35,534 bases of DNA from Erythrobacteraceae bacterium (GTDB lineage: Bacteria > Pseudomonadota > Alphaproteobacteria > Sphingomonadales > Sphingomonadaceae): assembly GCA_027487015.1 (NCBI GenBank), contig JAIYEK010000269.1:1-35534 (forward strand), read 5' to 3'. Position numbers and translations under genes: made by a program. Below are positions 1 through 8,058 of this stretch, piece by piece. The first letter of the stretch is position 1. Each line of letters starts with the position of its first letter. The notes below the pieces were generated by a model that had not been told where the DNA came from, searched no databases, and was given only the letters and a program-made list of their open reading frames with translations.

Positions 1-29
1 CCGGCTGGTATGTGGAGAGAGGGAAATTG

Positions 30-2576
30 ATGACGCGCAAGTTCGCTACGTTTGCCTGCGGCCTGATGGCCTGCAGCGCCTTGACTACCCCCGCTTTTGC
101 CCAGGATACCGACGACGCTCCCGTCGCCAAGGATGACAACGTCATCATCGTGACGGCGACCCGCCGTGCGCAGGACGTTCAGGACATTCCCCTCGCGGTG
201 ACCGCGATCGCGCCGCAGCAGCTCGAAGCGCAGCGCGTGGTCAACATCCAGCAGATCGCTGCCCTCGCTCCCTCCTTCACTGCCAGCCAGGCGCAGCTCG
301 CCTCGGGCTCGGTGGTGCTGCGTGTGCGCGGCGTGGGGACGACCTCGAACAATATCGGCTTCGAAAGCGCGGTCGGCATCTTCATCGACGGCGCCTATCA
401 GGCGCGCCCGGGCGTCGCGCTGAGCGAATTTGTCGACGTTGAACGCGTCGAAGTGCTGCGCGGGCCGCAGGGCACGCTGTTCGGCCGCAACACCTCGGCA
501 GGCGCGCTCAACATAACCAATGTCCGCCCCGACGTGACCGAATTCAGCGGCTTCGTGAACGCCGAATACGGCAATTTCGACGAGAAGAGCCTGCAGGGCG
601 CGATCAACGTGCCGATCGTGCAGGACACGGTCGCGCTGCGTCTCACCGGCGCCTATCGCCAGCGTGACGGCTTCCTCGATGTGGTCAACCGCAATGGCGT
701 GAAGGTCGGCGACACCAATGATGTCGACCAGTGGCTGGTGCGCGGCCAGATCGGCTGGGACACCGAAAGCGGCCTGCGTGGCCGCATCATCGCCGACTAT
801 TCGAAGAGCAAGTCGAGCTGCTGCGGCGCGATCGAGCTCTACCAGTCTCCGCTGGTGACCGGCGGTGCCTTTGCAGCCGTCGGCCTTGGGGCGAATGGCG
901 GCAACGGCCAGCCTTTCGTCGCCACGACCCCGCGCGATCAGGCCGGGTTCGAGCGGGCGATGGACAACCGGGTGGTCTCGGCCAACTTCGCCCCTGTCGC
1001 CGATATCGATAACTACGGCGTTACCGGCGAGCTCGAATTCCCGCTCTCGGACAGCGCCGACCTCATCTTCATCGGCTCCTACCGCAAGTACGAGAGCTTC
1101 GAGAACTACGATTCGGACTTTACCGGGCTCGACATCTTCAACGTCGATGCGCTGAACCTCGAGATCGACAACTGGACTGCCGAATTGCGGCTTCAGGGCG
1201 AGGCGTTCGAGGGCAAGCTCAACTACATGATCGGCGGCTTCTATTCCGACGAGACGATCGACCAGACCCAGGTCTTTTCGCTCGGCGCGGACTTCGACCG
1301 CAACTTCGGCGCCTTCCTCGGCGCGGCCGCGGGGCCGCTGCCGCTCCAGACCTTCGTCGGCGTGAACCCCACCGGCACCCGCACTACCAACCGCTTCCAG
1401 CAGGATGCGAAGAGCTACGCGGCCTTCACCCACAACTCCTTCGAAATCACCGACGGGCTCGAGCTGACGGTGGGCGCGCGCTATTCGTGGGAAGAAAAGT
1501 CGGGCGGCTACACGCAGGTCGCGACCAACAACACGGTTTGCCCGGCAACGCTCGGGCGACTGGGTGCGATCGGCCAGATCAACGCCGCGCTGGTGCCGGC
1601 TTTCGTCGGGATCGGCTGCTTCGGCTTCACCGCGCCGGCCAACCTGCCGCAGGCTGCCGCCCTGCCGCTGCCGCGCACCTTCCAGTCCACCTTCGAGGAC
1701 GAGGAGCTGATCTACACCGTCAAGCTCGGTTACGAGTTCAGCCCCTTCGTGAGCAGCTACGCGAGCTTCACCCACGGCTACAAGGCGGGCGGGATCAACC
1801 TCGATACGACTGCGGCCGTGGGCGGGGCCAACCCGACCTTCCTGTCGGAAGAGGTCGATGCCTATGAAATCGGCGTCAAGGCGCAGACCCCGGACCGGGC
1901 GCTGACGCTCAACGTCGCCGCCTTCTACGAGGAGTTCACCAACTTCCAGGTGCTCGAATTCACCGGGACCGCGTTTGCCACCTTCAACGTGCCGGTCGCC
2001 GAGACCCGCGGCGTGGAAATCGAAAGCTTGCTGCGCCCGGCTGAAGGCCTGACCATCAACTTGGCCGCGACTTTCCTTGAAGCGAGCTACCCGGAAGATT
2101 GCGCCGGAACCCAGATCGCGCCGCAGGTGGTCTCGCTGTGCGGCAACGACCTCACCAACGCTCCGCGCATCATCGCGCTGGCGGGCGCGATGTGGGAGAA
2201 GCCGATCAGCGACGATGTCGAGTTCTTCCTCTCGGGCCAGGTCCGGGTGGAGGACGACCAGCGCACCTCGACCCAGGCGATCGTGCCGCCCAGCGCTGCA
2301 CAGATCACCGCGCTCGGTGTCGATGCGGCGGTCGCTGCGCAGCCGCTGATCGTGGCCGACATCCAGGACGGCAAGGCCTTCGTGAACATGCGCGCCGGGC
2401 TTCGTTTTGCGGGCGGCAAGTATGCGCTTGAAGGTTGGGTCAACAACCTGACCGACGAAGTGGTGCGCGGGGTGACCTTCAACACCACGCTGCGCAGCAC
2501 CGGCGCGAACAACTCGCGCTCGGCCTTCACCCTGCCCCCGCGCCAGTACGGCGTGACCCTGCGCGCGAAATTCTAA
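30..2576 (+). CDS. TonB-dependent outer-membrane receptor
   Basis: An 848-residue outer-membrane receptor, expected to import a scarce substrate using TonB-ExbBD energy. The start is the ATG at 30, behind a strong purine-rich ribosome binding site at 14-24; an in-frame GTG at 12 falls inside that site and is unlikely. A Sec signal peptide ends near TPAFAQ. The TonB-box-like VIIVTATRR follows, then a plug domain with VLRVRGVG and VEVLRGPQGTLFGRN. A long series of beta-strand segments ends in the aromatic C-terminus VTLRAKF, typical of beta-barrel insertion. The length is normal for sphingomonad receptors. A strong terminator lies 43 bp downstream. The substrate cannot be read from the sequence. 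The neighbouring acyl-CoA degradation genes make a lipid, terpenoid or hydrocarbon-like ligand possible, but this is inference only. Confidence 0.95.
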   Translation: MTRKFATFACGLMACSALTTPAFAQDTDDAPVAKDDNVIIVTATRRAQDVQDIPLAVTAIAPQQLEAQRVVNIQQIAALAPSFTASQAQLASGSVVLRVRGVGTTSNNIGFESAVGIFIDGAYQARPGVALSEFVDVERVEVLRGPQGTLFGRNTSAGALNITNVRPDVTEFSGFVNAEYGNFDEKSLQGAINVPIVQDTVALRLTGAYRQRDGFLDVVNRNGVKVGDTNDVDQWLVRGQIGWDTESGLRGRIIADYSKSKSSCCGAIELYQSPLVTGGAFAAVGLGANGGNGQPFVATTPRDQAGFERAMDNRVVSANFAPVADIDNYGVTGELEFPLSDSADLIFIGSYRKYESFENYDSDFTGLDIFNVDALNLEIDNWTAELRLQGEAFEGKLNYMIGGFYSDETIDQTQVFSLGADFDRNFGAFLGAAAGPLPLQTFVGVNPTGTRTTNRFQQDAKSYAAFTHNSFEITDGLELTVGARYSWEEKSGGYTQVATNNTVCPATLGRLGAIGQINAALVPAFVGIGCFGFTAPANLPQAAALPLPRTFQSTFEDEELIYTVKLGYEFSPFVSSYASFTHGYKAGGINLDTTAAVGGANPTFLSEEVDAYEIGVKAQTPDRALTLNVAAFYEEFTNFQVLEFTGTAFATFNVPVAETRGVEIESLLRPAEGLTINLAATFLEASYPEDCAGTQIAPQVVSLCGNDLTNAPRIIALAGAMWEKPISDDVEFFLSGQVRVEDDQRTSTQAIVPPSAAQITALGVDAAVAAQPLIVADIQDGKAFVNMRAGLRFAGGKYALEGWVNNLTDEVVRGVTFNTTLRSTGANNSRSAFTLPPRQYGVTLRAKF

Positions 2577-2618
2577 AGCGCGTAGAACAAGTTAGCTCCG
2601 CAAAGGAGCGGGAGAGGG

Positions 2619-2655
2619 AAGCGGCCTGCCTTGCGGTAGGCCGCTTCTTTTTTGT
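2619..2655 (+). terminator. Intrinsic terminator of the TonB receptor gene
   Basis: A 12-bp stem (AAGCGGCCTGCC pairing with GGTAGGCCGCTT, one G-U pair) has a TTGC loop and is followed by a CTTTTTTG tract. It sits 43 bp after the receptor stop codon. Confidence 0.9.
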
Positions 2656-2659
2656 TTTG

Positions 2660-2944
2660 CGAACCCGCCTCCGCGGGTTCGTCCTCGGTGCTGTTTCGAT
2701 CCCTGCGGGATCGAGCACCTGCGGCTCGCGCGCGTGCGCTCGCGACGCCTGCGGCGTCGAACTGGCGCCGCTCGACTAGGTGGGTGAGCACGAAAAAGGC
2801 GGCCCGTTGCGGGGCCGCCTTCTCTTTTTCTCTTCATCGCGCTGATCCGGTCGCGTCAGCGACCGCAAGGCCGAACGGCCGCCCGCAGCGGGTCCGCAGC
2901 GAAGCGGAGGACGTCTAGCGAGGACATGCCCGCGGATGCGGGCA
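2660..2944. repeat. Cluster of small perfect hairpins in the 379-bp receptor/dehydrogenase gap
   Basis: This gap between convergent genes holds no credible gene but is filled with short inverted repeats. They are: CGAACCCGC/GCGGGTTCG (2660-2681), TCGATCCC/GGGATCGA with loop TGC (2696-2714), CGACGCC/GGCGTCG with loop TGC (2743-2759), CGGTCGC/GCGACCG (2848-2865), GGCC/GGCC (2869-2880), CCCG/CGGG (2882-2892), TCCGC/GCGGA (2893-2908) and TGCCCGC/GCGGGCA (2927-2944). A terminator sits in the middle. The 2696-2714 and 2743-2759 hairpins share a CCTGCGG core. The pattern looks like a mosaic of small palindromic intergenic repeats. Possible roles are transcript-end protection or a protein-binding array; none can be shown here. 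Confidence 0.7.
2793..2829. terminator. Probable bidirectional terminator
   Basis: The stem AAGGCGGCCC/GGGCCGCCTT has a short loop. It is flanked by an A-run on the left and TCTCTTTTTC on the right, so it can terminate in both directions between the convergent TonB receptor and acyl-CoA dehydrogenase genes. Confidence 0.8.
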
Positions 2945-2955
2945 CGCCAACAAAC

Positions 2956-4119
2956 TCACATACTCCTCGCGATCAGCATCTTCATGATCTCGTTCGAGCC
3001 GCCGTAGATCCGCGCGATGCGGGTGTCGCGGTACATGCGGGCGATGGCGTAATCATTGATGTAGCCCGCGCCGCCGTGGAACTGGAGGCACTTGTCGACC
3101 ACCTCACTCTGGAGCTCGGTCACCCAGTACTTGGCCATGCTTGCGGTCGCGACGTCGAGCTTGCCTTCGAGCAGCTTGGCGATGCAGTCGTTGACGAACA
3201 CGCGGGCCGCAGTGCCGCGCGCCTTGAGGTCGGCGAGGGTGAACTGGGTGTTCTGGAAATCCCAGATCGTCTTGCCGAAGGCCTTGCGGTTTTTGACGTA
3301 TTCGACCGTCACATCGAGCGCCTTTTCGATGCCGGTGATGGCGTTCATCGCGATCACCAGACGCTCCTGCGGCAGTTCGCCCATTAGCTGGTAGAACCCG
3401 CGCCCCTCGATCCCGCCGAGCAGATTGTCACCCGGAATGAAGACGTTGTCGAAGAACAGTTCGCTGGTGTCCTGAGCGTCGAGCCCGATCTTGTCGAGCT
3501 TCTTGCCGCGCTGGAAGCCCTCGGCGCCCTCGGTCTCGAGCAGCAGCAGCGAGATGCCCTTGGCCCCTTCCGCCGGATCGGTCTTGGCGACGACGATGAT
3601 GAAATCAGCGAGCTGCCCGTTCGAGATCCAGGTCTTCGAGCCGTTCAAGCGGTAGCCATTACCGTCCTTCAAGGCGGTGGTCTTGATCGACTGGAGGTCG
3701 CTCCCGGCATCAGGCTCGCTCATAGCGATTGCGCTGACGAGGTCGCCGCTGACAAGGCGGGGGAGGTACTTGAGTTTCTGCTCCTCGGTGCCGTGGCGCA
3801 CGAGGTAGGGCAGGATGATGGTGTTGTGCAGCGAAGCGCCGAAGCCGTCGACGCCGTGCTTGGCCTGCTCGTTGATCACCACCATGTCATGCCGGAAGTC
3901 CCCGCCGTGGCCGCCATAGGCCTCGGGCACCGAGACGCCGAGCAAGCCAGCGGCTCCGGCCTCGCGCCAGAATTCGCGCTCGACCATGCCGTCCTCGCGC
4001 CATTTCTCGATGCGCTTCTGGGGCGCGTGCTGCATGTAGAACTTGCCGACCGCGTCGGCGAAAATGGCGATTTCCTCGTCTTCCATGAAGGCGGGCTGGG
4101 GCACGTCGATGACGGGCAT
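2956..4119 (-). CDS. Acyl-CoA dehydrogenase
   Basis: A 387-residue FAD-dependent acyl-CoA dehydrogenase for the alpha,beta-desaturation step of fatty-acid or branched-acyl-CoA breakdown. Family features in order are the N-terminal helical domain, the middle-domain signatures AIAMSEPDAGSDLQSI and WISNG, and the C-terminal helical bundle with QFHGGAGY and IYGGSNEIM. The Glu of the last motif lies where many family members carry the catalytic base. Length is typical. The ATG start has a good GGAGAGA site just upstream. The enoyl-CoA hydratase gene lies upstream on the same strand, 135 bp away, giving two consecutive beta-oxidation steps. The gap between them carries a parS-like palindrome about 33 bp before this start. 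Chain-length or branched-chain specificity cannot be assigned from sequence alone. Confidence 0.93.
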   Translation of the reverse strand: MPVIDVPQPAFMEDEEIAIFADAVGKFYMQHAPQKRIEKWREDGMVEREFWREAGAAGLLGVSVPEAYGGHGGDFRHDMVVINEQAKHGVDGFGASLHNTIILPYLVRHGTEEQKLKYLPRLVSGDLVSAIAMSEPDAGSDLQSIKTTALKDGNGYRLNGSKTWISNGQLADFIIVVAKTDPAEGAKGISLLLLETEGAEGFQRGKKLDKIGLDAQDTSELFFDNVFIPGDNLLGGIEGRGFYQLMGELPQERLVIAMNAITGIEKALDVTVEYVKNRKAFGKTIWDFQNTQFTLADLKARGTAARVFVNDCIAKLLEGKLDVATASMAKYWVTELQSEVVDKCLQFHGGAGYINDYAIARMYRDTRIARIYGGSNEIMKMLIARSM

Positions 4120-4151
4120 TTCTCTCTCCTGATGATCAGCGAAGGCCTGAG

Positions 4152-4167
4152 TGTTTCACGTGGAACA
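4152..4167 (-). promoter_or_regulatory. parS-like chromosome partition site
   Basis: The 16-mer reads TGTTTCACGTGGAACA on the plus strand. Its reverse complement, TGTTCCACGTGAAACA, matches the bacterial parS consensus TGTTNCACGTGAAACA at every fixed position. It lies in the 135-bp gap between the acyl-CoA dehydrogenase and enoyl-CoA hydratase genes. ParB binds such sites near the replication origin. No parA or parB gene is in the window. A local operator with the same CACGTG core is the alternative. Confidence 0.75.
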
Positions 4168-4254
4168 CCGGCCAATGGGGGAACGGGACGGCAACTGATA
4201 GGCTACGAGGCGACAACCAATTGATGACGCGCCGCGCCCGGACCGGGACAGGCC

Positions 4255-5028
4255 TTACTTGCCCGTCCAGTTCGGCTTGCGCTTTTCAGCGAAGGCGGCG
4301 GCGCCCTCGCGTGCGTCGTGGCTGACGAAGACCGGGCCGATCAGTTTGCCCTGATTGGCGTAGCGATCTTCCATCGCCCAGCCGCGCGATTGCTTCATCA
4401 CCTGCTTGGACACCTTCACAGCCAGCGGGCCGTTCGCCGCGATCCGCGCGGCGAGCGCCTTGGCACCCTCCAACGCCGAGCCTTCGGTCACTTCGTTGAT
4501 GAGGCCGAGTTGGTAGGCGCGGGGGGCATCGATGAAATCGCCCGTCAGCGCGAGTTCCAGCGCGATCCGCTCGGGGATCTGGTCGGGGAGCATCATCACG
4601 CCGCCCGCCGCCGCGACAAGGCCGCGCTTCACTTCGGGGATGCCGAACTTCGCGCCCGCGTGCGCGACCACGAGGTCACAGGCGATCATCAGCTCAAGGC
4701 CCCCGGCGAGCGCATAGCCCTCCACCGCAGCGATCAGCGGCTTGGCGGGCGGGGCCTGCACCACGCCGCCAAAGCCCCGGCCCTCGACCGAGGGAGATTC
4801 GCCGCGCAGGAAGCCCTTGAGGTCCATTCCCGAGCAGAACGTCCCGCCCGCACCGGTGATGATGCCGACGCGCAGGTCGTCTTCCGCATCCAGACGATCC
4901 ATCGCCGCCGCGATTCCCTCGGCCGCAGCCCTGGTCATCGCGTTCTTGGCTTCGGGGCGGTTGATGGTGACGATGAGGACGCCGTCCTCGACTTCGGTCA
5001 GCACTTCAGGGGCGGCGGTATCGCTCAC
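4255..5028 (-). CDS. Enoyl-CoA hydratase/isomerase (crotonase family)
   Basis: A 257-residue crotonase-fold protein expected to hydrate (or isomerise) enoyl-CoA in beta-oxidation. The oxyanion-hole segments are visible: GGTFCSGMDLKG and GYALAGGLELMIACD. The Glu in GGLEL and the Glu in FGIPEVKRG occupy the positions of the two catalytic glutamates of true hydratases, so hydratase activity is plausible. The start is a GTG codon at 5028, supported by an AGGAGAGAG site directly upstream and the natural N-terminus MSDTAAPEV. It is divergent from the thiolase gene and upstream of the acyl-CoA dehydrogenase, so the cluster can perform consecutive steps on an acyl-CoA. The exact substrate is unknown; the short crotonase scaffold is used for many reactions. 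Confidence 0.88.
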   Translation of the reverse strand: MSDTAAPEVLTEVEDGVLIVTINRPEAKNAMTRAAAEGIAAAMDRLDAEDDLRVGIITGAGGTFCSGMDLKGFLRGESPSVEGRGFGGVVQAPPAKPLIAAVEGYALAGGLELMIACDLVVAHAGAKFGIPEVKRGLVAAAGGVMMLPDQIPERIALELALTGDFIDAPRAYQLGLINEVTEGSALEGAKALAARIAANGPLAVKVSKQVMKQSRGWAMEDRYANQGKLIGPVFVSHDAREGAAAFAEKRKPNWTGK

Positions 5029-5053
5029 GGCTCTCTCTCCTATCGAAAATGTG

Positions 5054-5073
5054 ATTGCGATTTGAAACGCAAT
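5054..5073. promoter_or_regulatory. Inverted repeat in the hydratase/thiolase divergent promoter
   Basis: ATTGCG and CGCAAT are separated by 8 bp, forming a 20-bp dyad centred in the 116-bp region between the divergent enoyl-CoA hydratase and thiolase genes. Size and position fit a TetR- or GntR-type operator for acyl-CoA metabolism. The regulator is not in the window, so identity is unknown. Confidence 0.4.
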
Positions 5074-5144
5074 TCTTGTGCGAGTGGTGCAGCCGGTTTA
5101 CGGACGCGTCAACCGCAATTTCGCTATAAGTGGAGAGGACCGAC

Positions 5145-6413
5145 ATGGCTGAAGCCTACATCATCGACGCAGTGCGCACCCCGCGCGGGATCGGCAAGCA
5201 GGGCAAGGGCGCGCTCGCCGCATGCCACCCGCAGCATCTCGCCGCGACCGTGCTGAAGGCGATCAAGGACCGCAACAATCTCGACACCAAGACGGTCGAC
5301 GATGTGATTTGGTCGGTCTCGACTCAGGACGGGATGCAGGCGGGCGACATGGGCCGCATGGCGGCGCTCGATGCGGGCTATGACATCACCTCGTCCGGCA
5401 CCACGCTCGACCGTTTCTGCGGCGGCGGCATCACCAGCGTCGCGCTGGCCTCCGCGCAGGTGATGAGCGGGATGGAAGATTGCGTCATCGCGGGCGGCAC
5501 CGAGATGATGAGCCTCACCGCCGCCATGTCTCAAGAGAAGATGCGCGCCGGGATCAAGCCGCCGATGATGGGGAGCTACAACGAGCGTCTCCAGAAGGTG
5601 CACCCGCAGTCGCACCAGGGCATCTGCGGCGACGCCATCGCCAGCATGGAAGGCTTCACCCGTGAGGATCTCGACGAAGTCGGCTACCGCTCGCAGCAGC
5701 GCGCTGCCGAGGCGATTGCCGAGAACCGCTTTGCCAAGTCGGTCGTCCCCGTGGTGGCGGATGACGGCACCGTGTTGCTCGACCGCGAGGAATATCCCCG
5801 CCCGCAGACGACCCGTGAAGACCTCGCCAAGCTGGAGCCCGCCTTCCCCAAGATCGCCGACGTGCCGCTGGACGGGGAGGGCACGACCTTCCGCAAGCTG
5901 ATTAACAACAAGTATCCTGATCTCGACATCCAGCACTTCCACCATGCGGGCAATTCGTCGGGCGTCGTGGACGGTGCAGCGGCGGTGCTGATCACCTCGA
6001 AGGCCTATGCCGAGAAGCACGGGCTGAAGCCGCGCGCCCGCATCGTCGCCACCGCCAACATGGGCGATGATCCGACGCTGATGCTCAACGCGCCCGTCCC
6101 TGCGGCTAAGAAGGTGCTGGCGAAGGCGGGCCTCACCACCGACGATATCGACCTCTACGAAATCAACGAGGCCTTCGCGGTCGTCGCCGCCAAGTTCGTG
6201 CGCGACCTTGAGCTTGATTGGGACAAGGTCAACGTCAACGGCGGCTCGATTGCGCTCGGCCACCCGATTGGCGCGACGGGCTCGATCCTGATCGGCACCG
6301 TGATCGACGAGCTGGAGCGGCGCGGCGGTCGCTACGGCCTCGTCACGATGTGCGCAGCGGGCGGCATGGCCCCGGCAATCATCGTCGAGCGCGTCGACGG
6401 CTTCGTCGACTGA
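5145..6413 (+). CDS. Acetyl-CoA C-acyltransferase (thiolase)
   Basis: A 422-residue thiolase catalysing CoA-dependent cleavage of 3-oxoacyl-CoA at the end of beta-oxidation, or the reverse condensation. The active-site set is complete: nucleophile Cys92 in [13 protein letters not shown], His373 in [12 protein letters not shown], and Cys403 in [10 protein letters not shown]. The ATG at 5145 follows a GGAGAGG site at 5132-5138; an in-frame GTG at 5130 overlaps that site and is rejected. A thiolase-like gene follows 17 bp downstream, almost surely in the same transcript. It is divergent from the hydratase gene across a shared promoter region holding a dyad. The protein resembles FadI/FadA-type degradative thiolases more than a dedicated biosynthetic PhaA, but this is a judgement from overall sequence. 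Confidence 0.93.
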   Translation: MAEAYIIDAVRTPRGIGKQGKGALAACHPQHLAATVLKAIKDRNNLDTKTVDDVIWSVSTQDGMQAGDMGRMAALDAGYDITSSGTTLDRFCGGGITSVALASAQVMSGMEDCVIAGGTEMMSLTAAMSQEKMRAGIKPPMMGSYNERLQKVHPQSHQGICGDAIASMEGFTREDLDEVGYRSQQRAAEAIAENRFAKSVVPVVADDGTVLLDREEYPRPQTTREDLAKLEPAFPKIADVPLDGEGTTFRKLINNKYPDLDIQHFHHAGNSSGVVDGAAAVLITSKAYAEKHGLKPRARIVATANMGDDPTLMLNAPVPAAKKVLAKAGLTTDDIDLYEINEAFAVVAAKFVRDLELDWDKVNVNGGSIALGHPIGATGSILIGTVIDELERRGGRYGLVTMCAAGGMAPAIIVERVDGFVD

Positions 6414-6430
6414 CCCGGCAGGGCGCGCAC

Positions 6431-7963
6431 ATGATCGCTGACACCACGCCCGTCATCATCGGGGTCGGGCAGTATTCGGAACGGGTCGGAGAGCCCGGCT
6501 ACGAAGCGCTGTCCTATATGGACCTCGCCGGACGGGCGCTGGGGGCGGCGATTGCGGATTCGGGGGCGAGCGGGTCGGTGGCAGGTGCCATCGACACCCT
6601 CGCCGCGATCCGCGCCTTCGAGATGTCGCGCCCGGATCGCAAGCCGCCGTTCGGGGCTGCGAACAATGTGCCGCGCGCGATTGCGAAGCGGGTGGGGGCC
6701 AACCCTGCCCGCGCAATCCTGACCACGACCGGCGGGCAGACCAACCAGCAGTTGGTGGGCGAGTTTGCTTCGGCCATTGCTGCGGGGGAGAGCCAGTGCG
6801 CGGTGATCGTCGGCTCGGAGGCGATCTCGACCGTGCTGGCGCTCTCGGCCAAGGGCGAGATCCCCGACTGGTCCGAGGCAATCGAAGGCGACTTCGAGGA
6901 TCAGGGTTTCGGGGTCGAGGAACTGATGGAGCCCGTGCTGTTCATGCACGGCGCGAGCGGGGCGATCCCGCTCTATGCGCTTGCGGAGAACGCGCGGCGG
7001 CACCGGCTGGGGCTAGGGCTGGAGGAATACCGGCTGGAAATCGGCAAGCTGTTTGCGCCCTTCACCAAGGTAGCGGCGGCCAACCCGCATTCGGCGGCTC
7101 CGGTGGAGCGCAGCGCGGAGGAACTCGCCACCGTCACCGACCGCAATCGCATCGTCGCCGAGCCCTATCCGCGCATGACGGTCGCGCGCGATCAGGTGAA
7201 TCAGGCTGCGGCGATCATTGTCGCTTCGGCTGGGTTGGCGCGCGAACTTGGCGTGCCCGAGGACAAGTGGGTCCACATCCACGCCGTCACCGCCGCGACC
7301 GAGCTGAAGCTCTCGCAGCGGCCCGACCTAGCGGGCAACCCCGCCTCGCTCGCCAGCGTCGATGCGGCGCTGGAGCGCGCGGGGAAGGGCATCGAGGCGA
7401 TGCGCTACATCGACTTCTATTCCTGCTTCGCGATTCCCGTCTTCAACCAGTGCGACCACTTCGGCCTTTCCGCCGACGACCCGCGCGGGTTGACGCTCAC
7501 CGGCGGCCTCCCCTTCTTCGGCGGGGCGGGGAACAACTACTCGGCCCACGCCATCGCCGAAGCGGTGCAGCGTGTGCGCGGCGATCGGGGCAGCTTCGCG
7601 CTGGTCGGCGCGAATGGCGGGTGGATGAGCAAATACGCTACCGGCATCTACTCCACCGAGCCTGCGGATTGGTCCGCCAACGACCGCTTCGCCGTGCTCC
7701 CCAAGGCCACCGACAAGGTGCCCGTCGCGCGCGAACCGGTCGATGCCGCGACGGTCGAGACCTACACCATCAACCGCGGCCCCAAGGGCGCCGAGGCGAT
7801 CTTCGTTGGAAAGAGCGACGCGGGCGAGCGGGTGGTGGGCAACGCCGACCTCACCGACCCCGCCACCAGCGCAGCCTTCGAAAGCGGTGAGCCTTTCGGC
7901 TTGCGGCTCAGCCTCGCGCAGGATGAGCGCGGGCGCACCGTGGGCCGCATTGCACCCCTCTAG
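6431..7963 (+). CDS. Thiolase-like protein lacking the nucleophilic cysteine motif
   Basis: A 510-residue member of the thiolase superfamily, longer than a classical thiolase and with a C-terminal extension (about residues 410-510) rich in TYTINRGPKG- and TDPATSAAFE-type sequence. The fold is recognisable from AAGESQCAVIVGSEA, FYSCFAIPVF, and GGLPFFGGAGNNYSAHA, which replaces the GHPIGATG loop. The nucleophile region reads TTTGGQTNQQ, without the usual Cys. The final CxG motif reads ANGGW. Classical thiolysis therefore seems unlikely; SCP-x-like nonthiolytic members with similar substitutions are known, some acting as scaffolds or aldolase/condensing partners. It is co-transcribed with the true thiolase, 17 bp upstream. 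Start ATG at 6431; the ribosome binding site is weak, consistent with translational coupling. Confidence 0.8.
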   Translation: MIADTTPVIIGVGQYSERVGEPGYEALSYMDLAGRALGAAIADSGASGSVAGAIDTLAAIRAFEMSRPDRKPPFGAANNVPRAIAKRVGANPARAILTTTGGQTNQQLVGEFASAIAAGESQCAVIVGSEAISTVLALSAKGEIPDWSEAIEGDFEDQGFGVEELMEPVLFMHGASGAIPLYALAENARRHRLGLGLEEYRLEIGKLFAPFTKVAAANPHSAAPVERSAEELATVTDRNRIVAEPYPRMTVARDQVNQAAAIIVASAGLARELGVPEDKWVHIHAVTAATELKLSQRPDLAGNPASLASVDAALERAGKGIEAMRYIDFYSCFAIPVFNQCDHFGLSADDPRGLTLTGGLPFFGGAGNNYSAHAIAEAVQRVRGDRGSFALVGANGGWMSKYATGIYSTEPADWSANDRFAVLPKATDKVPVAREPVDAATVETYTINRGPKGAEAIFVGKSDAGERVVGNADLTDPATSAAFESGEPFGLRLSLAQDERGRTVGRIAPL

Positions 7964-8017
7964 TTGATGAAACACCGCTGGAGGCGGTGCTTGCGCGAAT
8001 CGTCAATTTGGCGTAAG

Positions 8018-8035
8018 TAGTTTCAATTGAAACTA
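8018..8035. promoter_or_regulatory. 18-bp perfect palindrome upstream of the HPPD gene
   Basis: TAGTTTCAATTGAAACTA is a perfect 18-bp palindrome ending 23 bp before the dioxygenase start codon. Its size and TTTCAATTGAAA core resemble MarR-family operators of aromatic-acid catabolic operons. It overlaps or immediately follows the expected promoter, so repression relieved by a tyrosine-pathway metabolite is likely. The regulator gene is not in the window. Confidence 0.65.
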
Positions 8036-8058
8036 TCTCGCCAGCGGGGACCCTGCCG

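Noticed and set aside
2435-2918. Open frames over the receptor/dehydrogenase gap
   Set aside because: The region is made of palindromes and terminators; the frames differ in each strand, have no ribosome binding sites and encode low-complexity Arg/Ala stretches.
2660-2944. CRISPR array interpretation of the repeated hairpins
   Set aside because: The units differ in sequence and spacing, have no constant repeat and no unique spacers, and no cas gene is near.
5124-6263. A 379-residue minus-strand frame opposite the thiolase
   Set aside because: Shadow of a clearly conserved thiolase; composition is His/Arg/Val-rich without motifs.
7973-7992. Terminator after the thiolase-like gene
   Set aside because: A 6-bp stem exists (CACCGC/GCGGTG) but no T-run follows, so termination is not supported.
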